The position numbers and the translations under genes are program-made. This document shows, one piece after another, positions 1 through 6,184 of a stretch of 8,841 nucleotides of DNA; the stretch's first letter is position 1; each line of letters opens with the position of its first letter. The stretch comes from Methanobacteriota archaeon (GTDB taxonomy: Archaea > Methanobacteriota > Methanobacteria > Methanobacteriales > Methanobacteriaceae): NCBI GenBank assembly GCA_023436175.1, contig JAEZKE010000033.1:1-8841 (forward strand), in the 5' to 3' direction. Under the pieces are notes generated by a model, which worked only from the letters and a program-made list of their open reading frames with translations, searched no databases and was not told the origin of the DNA.

Positions 1-182
1 GACGTGAAGATCACAGGGACTTCATAAGAATGCTCAATCCAATGCATATTATTCCATCACATGGAAGCCTTGAGATGCTTGCATCTTACACTGAACTTGC
101 AGAGGAAGAAGGTTATAAACTAGGAAATAATATTCATATATTAAGGAATGGCCAGGCACAGGTATTTAACGGAGGAGTTTGA
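1..182 (+). CDS. RNase J-type beta-CASP ribonuclease, C-terminal end (partial)
   Basis: This is the last 59 codons of a gene that begins before the window; the reading frame starts at base 3 and ends with TGA at 180-182. The translation contains REDHRDFIRMLNP and, shortly after, HIIPSHGSLEML, followed by SYTELAEEEGYKLGNNIHI. This matches the end of the metallo-beta-lactamase/beta-CASP fold of archaeal RNase J, where a P-x-HG motif supplies a late conserved histidine, followed by a short tail. The family are cytoplasmic 5'-3' exoribonucleases or endonucleases acting in RNA turnover. The last base of the stop codon is the first base of the idsA start, so the two are probably co-transcribed and translationally coupled. 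As I recall, RNase J sits at this place, inside the mevalonate/isoprenoid gene cluster, in other Methanobacteriales. The catalytic core lies outside the window, so the call rests on the tail and the context. Confidence 0.82.
   Translation, partial: REDHRDFIRMLNPMHIIPSHGSLEMLASYTELAEEEGYKLGNNIHILRNGQAQVFNGGV
171..177 (+). promoter_or_regulatory. Ribosome binding site deciding the idsA start
   Basis: GGAGGAG lies inside the end of the RNase J gene. From GGAGG (171-175) there are six bases to ATG at 182, a normal spacing, against only three to the in-frame TTG at 179. The ATG at 182 is therefore the preferred start of idsA. Confidence 0.75.
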
Positions 183-1168
183 TGGAAGTAATGCAGGTAC
201 TTAAAGAATATTCTGAGAACGTTGATGTAGAAATTGAAGAATCATTGAACACCATTGATCCTTCATCCCTTTGTGAAGCATCAGCGCATTTAATTAAGGC
301 TGGAGGAAAGAAAATGCGTCCAGCACTTGTTGTATTGAGCTGTGAAGCAGTCGGCGGTAAAAAGGAAGATGCTCATAAAACAGCTGCTGCAGTGGAACTG
401 ATCCATACTTTCTCCCTTATACACGATGATATAATGGATAAAGATGATATGAGAAGAGGAAAACCATCAGTACATGCTATATGGGGAGAACCAATGGCGA
501 TTTTAGCTGGAGATACCATATTTTCCAAGGCATTTGAATCTATACTTGAAACAAATACCGAAAATGTTCAGCCTCAAAGAATTATGTATGCTATGGGCGC
601 GGCTGTAGATGCATGTGTCAAATTATGTGAAGGACAGGCATTGGATATTGGATTTGAAGGAAAATTAGACGTTAAAGAAGCTGAGTACCTGAACATGATC
701 TACAAAAAAACAGCTGCACTTATATCCTCTGCAACTAAAGCAGGGGCTTTAATCGGGGGCGGAACCGATGAACAGATCGATGCCCTTGCAGAATACGGAC
801 GATTAATTGGAATGGCATTCCAGATTCAGGATGATTACCTTGATGTAGTAAGTGATGCTGAAGAAATAGGAAAACCTGTGGGAAGTGATATAGTTAAGGG
901 TAAAATGACTCTTATGGTTGTTAATACACTTTCAAAGGCATCAGATAAAGATAAAGAAAGGTTAATTTATATCTTAAATCAAAATGATGAGAGTTTAGTG
1001 GATGATGCAATTGCACTGTTTGAAAAATATGGTGCGATTGAATATACTCGAAATATAGCTCTTGACAATGTTAAGACTGCCAAAGAGCTTTTAAATGTTT
1101 TAGAAGACTCCACTGCAAAAGAAGCACTTGAATTATTTGCCGATTTTGTAGTTGAGAGGACTCACTAA
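182..1168 (+). CDS. idsA: Short-chain isoprenyl diphosphate synthase (bifunctional FPP/GGPP synthase)
   Basis: A 328-residue trans-prenyltransferase that condenses isopentenyl diphosphate with allylic diphosphates to make farnesyl and geranylgeranyl diphosphate, the precursors of archaeal ether lipids. Visible motifs in order: GGKKMRP at 41-47 (substrate-binding Lys and Arg), the first aspartate-rich motif DDIMD at 82-86 followed by RR at 91-92, GQ at 151-152, KT at 176-177, and the second aspartate-rich motif DDYLD at 217-221 with KPVGSDIVKGK just after it. The fifth residue before the first aspartate motif is Phe77; an aromatic residue there is the known chain-length stop of archaeal (type I) GGPP synthases, so C15/C20 products are expected. 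Length is typical for the family. The start is ATG at 182, sharing one base with the RNase J stop. gltX follows after 54 bases of T-rich DNA and is probably in the same transcript. The family assignment is firm; the exact product ratio is inference. Confidence 0.95.
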   Translation: MEVMQVLKEYSENVDVEIEESLNTIDPSSLCEASAHLIKAGGKKMRPALVVLSCEAVGGKKEDAHKTAAAVELIHTFSLIHDDIMDKDDMRRGKPSVHAIWGEPMAILAGDTIFSKAFESILETNTENVQPQRIMYAMGAAVDACVKLCEGQALDIGFEGKLDVKEAEYLNMIYKKTAALISSATKAGALIGGGTDEQIDALAEYGRLIGMAFQIQDDYLDVVSDAEEIGKPVGSDIVKGKMTLMVVNTLSKASDKDKERLIYILNQNDESLVDDAIALFEKYGAIEYTRNIALDNVKTAKELLNVLEDSTAKEALELFADFVVERTH

Positions 1169-1213
1169 AACTTTTTTATATTTACTTATTTATTTTAATT
1201 ATTTATTTCTGTG

Positions 1214-1219
1214 GGTGAT
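1214..1219 (+). promoter_or_regulatory. Ribosome binding site deciding the gltX start
   Basis: GGTGAT, complementary to the archaeal 16S rRNA 3' end, stands three bases before ATG at 1223. An in-frame GTG at 1211 overlaps this site and would lack its own ribosome binding site, so ATG 1223 is preferred. The M20 peptidase gene uses the same arrangement (GGTGAT, three bases, ATG). Confidence 0.7.
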
Positions 1220-1222
1220 TTT

Positions 1223-3037
1223 ATGAGTGATTTAGAAGACCTTTTATACAAATATGCCCTGACAAATGCAGTTAAACATAAGGGAACAGCCCAGATCGGT
1301 GCTGTAATCGGCAGTATTATGAGTTCCCATGCTGAATTTAGAAGTGAAGCAAAAGAAGTTTCTAAACTTGCAGGTCAAATTGTTGGAAAAGTAAATGCTA
1401 TGGATTCGGAAACCCAAGTTAGCGAACTTGAGAAAAGGGGCGGATTGATAGAAAAAGAGAAAAAAGTAGAACAGAAAGGATTATCAGACCTTCCTGATGT
1501 TAAAGGTGAAGTTGTATTGAGGTTTGCACCTAACCCTAGTGGCCCTCTTCATATAGGACATGCACGCGCTGCTGTTTTAAATAATGAATATGTTAAGAGA
1601 TACGGCGGCAAACTGGTTCTCCGTATTGAAGATACAGATCCACGTAGAGTCGATCCAGATGCCTATGAAATGATAGATGAAGATCTTCAGTGGATGGGTA
1701 TTAAAATCGATGAAAAAATCATTCAAAGTGACAGGCTCCCTATTTATTATGAATACGCTGAAAAGCTCATTGAGATGGGTGCTGCTTACATGTGTGACTG
1801 TGAAGCAGGTGAATTCAAAAAACTAAAAGATCAGTCATTAGCATGCCCCTGCAGAGATTTAGGTGTGGAAGAGAATCTCAAACGCTGGAAAAATATGGAA
1901 AATCGGGGTGAAGGAGAAGCAGTACTTAGGGTTAAAACGGATATTGAACATAAGAACCCTGCAATAAGGGATTATGCAATAATGAGGATTGTAGATGCTG
2001 AACATCCCCGGATTGGTAGAAAATATAAGATTTATCCTATGATGAATTTCTCTGTGGCTGTAGATGATCATCTATGTGGAGTTACCCATGTTTTACGTGG
2101 AAAAGACCACCTTGCAAATTCTGAAAAGCAGAAGTATTTATACAACTACTTTGGCTGGGACATACCTGTTTTTATACACTATGGAAGACTTAAAATGGAA
2201 GATGTTGCATTAAGTACTTCTAAAGCAAGGGCAGGTATACAGGAAGGCATTTATTCTGGCTGGGATGACCCAAGACTAGGGACAATAAGGGCTATTGCAA
2301 AACGAGGTATAATGAAAGAAGCTATTGCGGAGCTTATGAATGAAATAGGCGTTAAAATGGCGGATTCAGTTGTAAGCTGGAAGAAAATATACGGGTTAAA
2401 CCGTGCGATTTTAGAAGAAGTTGCAAACAGGTATTTCTTCGTATGGGACCCTGAAGAAGTTATAATAGATGATTTACCTCGGGACAAAAATGAGATAATT
2501 AAAAGGCCATTACACCCTGACTTTTTAGATCGCGGATACCGTGAAATTCCATTTAACGGTCAATTTTATGTTGTAACTGAAGATTTGTACGAAGGGTATA
2601 AAGAAATTCCAGTAGTAGATGACCATATTTTGGAAGATACTGAAATTGATTCAGATATTATAGAACTTGCAAAAGAGTTGGAATATGAGCTGGCTGATAA
2701 ACTGTTTTATAAGGTTATAAGGCTTATGGACGCACTGAATATAATTATTTTCCGATTAGACTATGAAGATGCAGAGAAAGATTATATAGGAGTTGTGTAT
2801 AATTCAAGCTTTGAAGATGCAAGGAAAGTCGGTGCTCAGTTCATTCACTGGATCCCTGCTGAATATAATGTAGATGTGGAAGTTGTAATGCCTGATGCAA
2901 GTGTCACAACTGGTCTTGCAGAACCTTCATGCAAAGATCTTAAAGTTAATGATATTGTGCAATTTGAAAGATTTGGGTTTGCAAGGTTGGATGAAATAGT
3001 TGATGGTAAGTTGAAATTCTACTTTGCACATAAGTAA
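1223..3037 (+). CDS. gltX: Glutamyl-tRNA synthetase, archaeal type
   Basis: A class I aminoacyl-tRNA synthetase of 604 residues that charges tRNA-Glu. Archaeal-type enzymes are generally non-discriminating: they also make Glu-tRNA-Gln, which GatDE converts to Gln-tRNA-Gln; that role is family knowledge, not visible here. An N-terminal helical extension (about 1-95) precedes the Rossmann fold, which opens with FAPNPSGPLHIGHA (HIGH signature at 110-113) and RIEDTDPRR at 134-142. A CDC (191-193) and CPC (208-210) pair looks like a zinc site in the acceptor-end-binding insert. LRGKDHL is at 291-297, and the KMSKS equivalent is LSTSK at 330-334. The C-terminal part (about 425-604) is the beta-barrel anticodon-binding region of the archaeal/GlnRS-like form. 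The start is ATG 1223. A degraded second copy of the final 75 bases lies 107 bases downstream, so the 3' end has a recombination or duplication history, but this copy is intact. Confidence 0.97.
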   Translation: MSDLEDLLYKYALTNAVKHKGTAQIGAVIGSIMSSHAEFRSEAKEVSKLAGQIVGKVNAMDSETQVSELEKRGGLIEKEKKVEQKGLSDLPDVKGEVVLRFAPNPSGPLHIGHARAAVLNNEYVKRYGGKLVLRIEDTDPRRVDPDAYEMIDEDLQWMGIKIDEKIIQSDRLPIYYEYAEKLIEMGAAYMCDCEAGEFKKLKDQSLACPCRDLGVEENLKRWKNMENRGEGEAVLRVKTDIEHKNPAIRDYAIMRIVDAEHPRIGRKYKIYPMMNFSVAVDDHLCGVTHVLRGKDHLANSEKQKYLYNYFGWDIPVFIHYGRLKMEDVALSTSKARAGIQEGIYSGWDDPRLGTIRAIAKRGIMKEAIAELMNEIGVKMADSVVSWKKIYGLNRAILEEVANRYFFVWDPEEVIIDDLPRDKNEIIKRPLHPDFLDRGYREIPFNGQFYVVTEDLYEGYKEIPVVDDHILEDTEIDSDIIELAKELEYELADKLFYKVIRLMDALNIIIFRLDYEDAEKDYIGVVYNSSFEDARKVGAQFIHWIPAEYNVDVEVVMPDASVTTGLAEPSCKDLKVNDIVQFERFGFARLDEIVDGKLKFYFAHK

Positions 3038-3074
3038 AATATTTACAATTAATCCCTAATTTTTGGATGAAACC

Positions 3075-3133
3075 CCCTGCAAAATCTTTGATTTTGCGGG
3101 CCCGAAAATTTACGATTTTCGCTGGCTTTTTTT
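3075..3133 (+). terminator. Tandem hairpins with T-run after gltX
   Basis: Two stem-loops lie back to back. The first pairs GCAAAATC (3079-3086) with GATTTTGC (3090-3097) around a TTT loop, and adds CCC (3075-3077) with GGG (3098-3100) across a one-base bulge. The second pairs CGAAAAT (3103-3109) with ATTTTCG (3115-3121) around TTACG. Seven T follow (3127-3133). The layout fits transcription termination of the idsA-gltX unit. It also resembles a dispersed hairpin repeat, because a similar stem occurs at 4760-4782. Confidence 0.6.
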
Positions 3134-3144
3134 AAAAAGGTTTC

Positions 3145-3218
3145 TTTGATAGGGTTGGGTTGCAAGGTTAGATGAAATAGTTGATAGTAAGTTAAAATTC
3201 TACTTTGCGCACAAATGA
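3145..3218 (+). pseudogene. Remnant second copy of the gltX 3' end
   Basis: These 74 bases align with 2963-3037, the last 25 codons of gltX, at 64 of 75 positions, with one deleted T (in the GGGTTT/GGGTT step) and ten substitutions. Read in the gltX frame after the deletion it gives ARLDEIVDSKLKFYFAHK and a stop; gltX gives the same with G in place of S. Six substitutions are synonymous (AGA/AGG, TTG/TTA twice, GCA/GCG, CAT/CAC, AAG/AAA), one swaps TAA for TGA, and three change a residue (E/D, F/V, G/S). There is no start codon or upstream reading frame, so the copy is not expressed as protein. The pattern suggests both copies diverged while still coding, for example in different strains, before being brought together. 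Confidence 0.85.
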
Positions 3219-3272
3219 AATAATAAATTAATCAATATATAGTTAGAACTTAAAGAGGAAGAGGACTTTAAA

Positions 3273-4508
3273 ATGGCAGTCAAAATTAATGAAAACTATC
3301 TATTACTTAAAAGCAGTTATATATTTGCAGAAATTGCTCATCGTGTTGAAAAATATCAAAAGGAACACCCTGACGCTGATGTTATCCGTATGGGTATTGG
3401 CGACGTCACAAGGCCATTACCAAAAGCAGTAGTGGATGAGTTTAAACATGCTGTGGATGAAATGGGCCAGGCCGAAACATTTAGAGGTTACGGACCAGAA
3501 CAGGGATACGATTTTCTAATTGAAGAAATCATCAAAAATGATTACGCTCCACGGGGAATTCAATTAGATACCGATGAGGTATTCATCAGCGACGGGGCAA
3601 AATGTGATACAGGAAATATCCAGGAAATATTTGGCCTTGATAACATAATAGCAATTACAGACCCAGTTTACCCTGTTTATGTGGAAACTAACATCATGGC
3701 AGGACGCGGAGGCCCTATGGGAGAAGACGGAAAATATCAGGGACTTGTTTACCTTCCATGCACTGAAGAAAATGACCTTGTACCTGCACTCCCAGAAGAA
3801 GATGTAGACCTGATCTATTTATGTTTCCCAAATAACCCAACAGGTACCGCTCTTACAAAAGAACAGTTAGCTACATGGGTAAATTACGCCAAAGAAAACG
3901 ATGCCATAATTCTCTTTGATGCTGCTTATGAAGCTTACATACGTGAAGACAACATCCCTCACAGTATCTATGAAATTGAGGGAGCAAAGGAAGTAGCAAT
4001 TGAATTTAGAAGTTTCTCTAAAAACGCTGGATTTACAGGTACTAGATGTGCTTTCACTGTAGTTCCAAAAGAACTCATGGGATATGACGGGGAAGGAAAT
4101 CCTCAAGCTTTAAACCCGCTGTGGAACAGGAGACAGACAACCAAATTCAACGGTGTTTCTTACCCTATACAGGTCGCTGCTAAGGCAGTTTATTCTACGG
4201 AAGGTCAGAAAGAAATCAAAGAATCAATTGATTACTACATGCAGAACGCAGAAATTATCAGGGAAAGCTTAACCAAGATAGGCCTTAAAATTTACGGTGG
4301 AGTTAACTCGCCTTATATATGGGTTAAAACACCAAACGGCATGGATTCATGGGAATTCTTTGATGCTCTATTAGATAAAGCTCATGTTGTTGGTACACCT
4401 GGTGTAGGATTTGGTCCAAGTGGTGAAGGTTACTTCAGGTTAACCGCATTTAACACACTTGAAAACACCAAAGAAGCAATGAGCAGGATATCTAAATTAT
4501 CCTTCTAA
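3273..4508 (+). CDS. dapL: LL-diaminopimelate aminotransferase
   Basis: A 411-residue PLP-dependent class I/II aminotransferase that converts tetrahydrodipicolinate and glutamate directly to LL-diaminopimelate and 2-oxoglutarate, a one-step route to lysine used by plants, chlamydiae and Methanobacteriales. Diagnostic stretches are MAVKINENYLLLKSSYIFAEI at the N-terminus, MGIGDVTRPLP (40-50), RGYGPEQGYD (71-80), FISDGAKCDTGN (104-115) and DPVYPVYV (130-137). Likely catalytic and cofactor residues are Asn188 in FPNNPTG, Asp216 and Tyr219 in LFDAAYEAY, the Schiff-base Lys250 in SFSKNAG, and the carboxylate-binding Arg389 in GYFRLTAF. Length is as usual for the family. GAGGA at 3261-3265 lies seven bases before ATG 3273. 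The AT-rich leader (3219-3250) offers two possible TATA elements (about 3221-3228 and 3234-3242) but no clear choice. The methanogen cell wall is pseudomurein without diaminopimelate, so the role here is lysine synthesis. Confidence 0.97.
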   Translation: MAVKINENYLLLKSSYIFAEIAHRVEKYQKEHPDADVIRMGIGDVTRPLPKAVVDEFKHAVDEMGQAETFRGYGPEQGYDFLIEEIIKNDYAPRGIQLDTDEVFISDGAKCDTGNIQEIFGLDNIIAITDPVYPVYVETNIMAGRGGPMGEDGKYQGLVYLPCTEENDLVPALPEEDVDLIYLCFPNNPTGTALTKEQLATWVNYAKENDAIILFDAAYEAYIREDNIPHSIYEIEGAKEVAIEFRSFSKNAGFTGTRCAFTVVPKELMGYDGEGNPQALNPLWNRRQTTKFNGVSYPIQVAAKAVYSTEGQKEIKESIDYYMQNAEIIRESLTKIGLKIYGGVNSPYIWVKTPNGMDSWEFFDALLDKAHVVGTPGVGFGPSGEGYFRLTAFNTLENTKEAMSRISKLSF

Positions 4509-4525
4509 TTGACAGGAATACCTGA

Positions 4526-4579
4526 ATTTTTTCTTATTTTCTTAATTTTTAACTAAATACGATTTTTTCCTTATTTTTA
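4526..4579 (+). terminator. T-rich termination tract after dapL
   Basis: Starting 17 bases after the dapL stop there are several T runs (TTTTTT, TTTT, TTTTT, TTTTTT, TTTTT) separated by a few bases. No strong hairpin precedes them. Archaeal RNA polymerase stops on such U-tracts, so this is a likely terminator for dapL. Confidence 0.5.
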
Positions 4580-4650
4580 AATATCAAAATAAATCATATT
4601 CCTTTTTAGCCCTAACTATCTAGAGATCTTATTTATTAATGGCTTTATAT

Positions 4651-4685
4651 TACTACTTAAGCCGCCAGCGGTAGCCGGCGGCGTA
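4651..4685 (-). repeat. GC-rich inverted repeat, left copy
   Basis: A 35-base block containing GCCGCCAGC-GGTA-GCCGGCGGC in an otherwise AT-rich region. Its reverse complement recurs at 5950-5984 with 32 of 35 positions identical. Each copy is itself a nine-base-pair palindrome with a four-base loop. On the - strand RNA the single imperfect position becomes a G-U pair, whereas on the + strand it is an A-C mismatch, so the hairpin is better formed in leftward RNA. The outer end is TACTACTT in both copies and a TATA-like stretch lies at the inner end. It could be the end of a small mobile element or one copy of a genomic dispersed repeat; no target-site duplication is evident. Confidence 0.85.
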
Positions 4686-4759
4686 TAAAAGATGTAATTT
4701 TTAGGGCAAGCAAGTTTATTAAAATTATTTTTTAAATTTAATTTTTCTAATTTGAAAAT

Positions 4760-4782
4760 CCTAAAAAATCAAGATTTTTGGG
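4760..4782. repeat. A/T-stem hairpin
   Basis: CCTAAAAAATC is followed by AA and GATTTTTGGG, giving a stem of about nine pairs with one bulged A and a small loop. It has the same build (C-rich foot, A run, TC, loop, GA, T run, GGG) as the first hairpin at 3075-3100, suggesting a related dispersed element. On the - strand it lies about 100 bases beyond the end of the 240-residue gene and could help end that transcript, though no strong T-run follows it in that direction. Confidence 0.4.
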
Positions 4783-4884
4783 TGAGACAAGAAAAGGAGT
4801 AAAATATGGAGTTATAATAGAATATACTAAAATAAGAGAGTAAATAAATGCTATTATATCCATTACTAAATTTCTCCAACCTTG

Positions 4885-5607
4885 TTAAATTTCCAATTTT
4901 GTAATATCTGTATCTAACAATTTCAAATAAGTCTTATAAGCCATTATAACATCTTCTTTTAGCATTCTCTCTCTATTATGGTGAACAGCATTACATGCTG
5001 CAAGGAAGGTTAAAGCAAAATTCTCACCAGATCTAAACACATCTGTTGATCCCCACTTATTATATTGAATATCCGCGCGAATATTAGATAATTTCCAGAA
5101 AAGTTTTTTACCTGTTTTATCCCATTTTATTCTCCTTACCCTTTGATAAAATTCTTTATTAGGTTTTTCAAACTCCTTCAGTTTATCAAAATCATCTAAT
5201 GATGATATTAAGCGTTCTAGGATGGCATGTTCTTTTATGGTGGAGTTGTGGCTTAATTTTTTTTGTGCATAAGCATAGTGTATACCACCAATAAATGCAA
5301 ATAATGCTTGAAAATGGGTTGCAACAATAACTCCGGTTAAAGATGCTATGTAAAGAGGAGGCTTCTTAAGCACTTCAGAAGCAATTTTAACCTGTCTTAA
5401 CTTCAAAAGGTCATCGATAGTGTCAATATATGATGTCATTTCTTCTGGATCCTTCTTACTAGCCTCATAAACCCGCTCATAAACCTTTGAATCATTCAAA
5501 CTTAAAATACCATCAATTACCTCATTTAATCCTTTAACACCCTTAAATTCGTTTGATGTTTTTTCTGCAAGTTGATCAGCAGTTTTAAACCAATCACGGA
5601 ATCCCAT
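4885..5607 (-). CDS. Uncharacterised 240-residue protein with a hydrophobic central segment
   Basis: I do not recognise this protein. It is 240 residues, starts MGFRDWFKTADQ and ends TDITKLEI. Residues 1-80 are charged and helix-prone (SKVYERVYEASKKDPEEM, IDTIDDLLKLRQ). Residues 84-114 are hydrophobic (PLYIASLTGVIVATHF, then ALFAFIGGIHYAYA), enough for one long or two short membrane helices. Residues 120-190 are basic and aromatic-rich. The C-terminal part (about 193-235, RSGENFALTFLAACN, HHNRERMLKEDVIMAYKTYLKLL) is helical and vaguely recalls the helical lid after AAA+ or MCM domains, but no ATPase motif is present and this is only an impression. The start is ATG at 5605-5607 with GTGGAG seven bases upstream. 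It is the only gene between dapL and the peptidase gene, on the opposite strand, and lies between two inverted GC-rich repeats, suggesting acquired cargo. Intact frame, promoter and ribosome binding site argue that it is a real gene. Confidence 0.75.
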   Translation of the reverse strand: MGFRDWFKTADQLAEKTSNEFKGVKGLNEVIDGILSLNDSKVYERVYEASKKDPEEMTSYIDTIDDLLKLRQVKIASEVLKKPPLYIASLTGVIVATHFQALFAFIGGIHYAYAQKKLSHNSTIKEHAILERLISSLDDFDKLKEFEKPNKEFYQRVRRIKWDKTGKKLFWKLSNIRADIQYNKWGSTDVFRSGENFALTFLAACNAVHHNRERMLKEDVIMAYKTYLKLLDTDITKLEI

Positions 5608-5660
5608 TTTATATCTCCACCCTCTTCAGCTTTTAAAGCCCTTAAATTATTAATTATATT

Positions 5661-5675
5661 ATTATAAATATTTCG
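5661..5675 (-). promoter_or_regulatory. Likely BRE/TATA promoter of the 240-residue gene
   Basis: Read on the - strand this is CGAAATATTTATAAT, a purine-rich BRE-like start followed by a TATA box. It is centred about 60 bases before the start codon, so transcription beginning about 25 bases downstream would leave a leader of roughly 30 bases that includes the GTGGAG ribosome binding site. Confidence 0.5.
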
Positions 5676-5949
5676 TCCAGAGACACAACCGTGTGAACTA
5701 CTGGTTTAATATAATTATAGTCTATTACTGTATTTTGTTAATCTCATCTCTTATATATCTACCAGTACGTATCTGTTTGGGCGGATTTAGATGATTTAAT
5801 GACTTCAAATACAATTCAAAACATTATTATAAAGTTATTACTTAATTTACGTTATTTTTCATCTCTTCAAGCTTCTTAGGAATTTATCATGAGTTATACT
5901 CCATTTTCATCGAAAAAACATCACATGTAAACATTTTTTATTTATATAT

Positions 5950-5984
5950 AACGCCGCCGGCTATCGCTGGCGGCTCAAGTAGTA
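5950..5984 (+). repeat. GC-rich inverted repeat, right copy
   Basis: The reverse complement of this block matches 4651-4685 at 32 of 35 positions. It contains GCCGCCGGC-TATC-GCTGGCGGC, which folds as RNA into nine base pairs including one G-U, followed by TCAAGTAGTA. TTTATATATA immediately precedes it on the inner side. The pair encloses 1,334 bases with the 240-residue gene inside. No transposase is present between the copies. Confidence 0.85.
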
Positions 5985-6184
5985 GGTTGAAGCAAATAAA
6001 TTCAAATCTCCAAATATTTCAGATAAATGGATATAAGAAAATTTTTAGGAAATCTAAAAAAAACATCTTCAAAATCAAAACAAAAAAAATGAATTAAATC
6101 AAATTTTCAACTGTATATTCATAACTAAATTTTATTAAAAATCAAGATCATATATTTTAGTGTTGTTTTTAAGTTGGTGATTTA

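Larger units (their letters stand above)
5608..6184. other. 577-base AT-rich divergent intergenic region
   Basis: This stretch separates the - strand 240-residue gene from the + strand peptidase gene. It holds the likely promoter of the former (5661-5675), the right GC-rich repeat (5950-5984), a TATA-like run at 5938-5950, and the GGTGAT ribosome binding site of the peptidase gene at 6176-6181. A TATA-like CATATATTTT at 6150-6159 lies too near the peptidase start for a comfortable leader; ATTTTATTAAAAA at about 6128-6140 is an alternative. No convincing gene or RNA gene is seen in the rest. Confidence 0.6.

Noticed and set aside
1211..1222. GTG at 1211 as an upstream start for gltX adding four residues
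   Set aside because: The GTG overlaps the GGTGAT ribosome binding site that serves ATG 1223 at good spacing.
4806..4817. ATG GAG TTA TAA with a good GGAG site just upstream
   Set aside because: Only three codons, no gene follows on that strand, and such short frames arise easily by chance. Its likeness to the small frame before purA is probably coincidence.
5799..5879. A 26-codon reading frame (MTSNTIQNIIIK and onward) on the + strand in the divergent gap
   Set aside because: It has no convincing ribosome binding site and its composition is that of AT-rich non-coding DNA.
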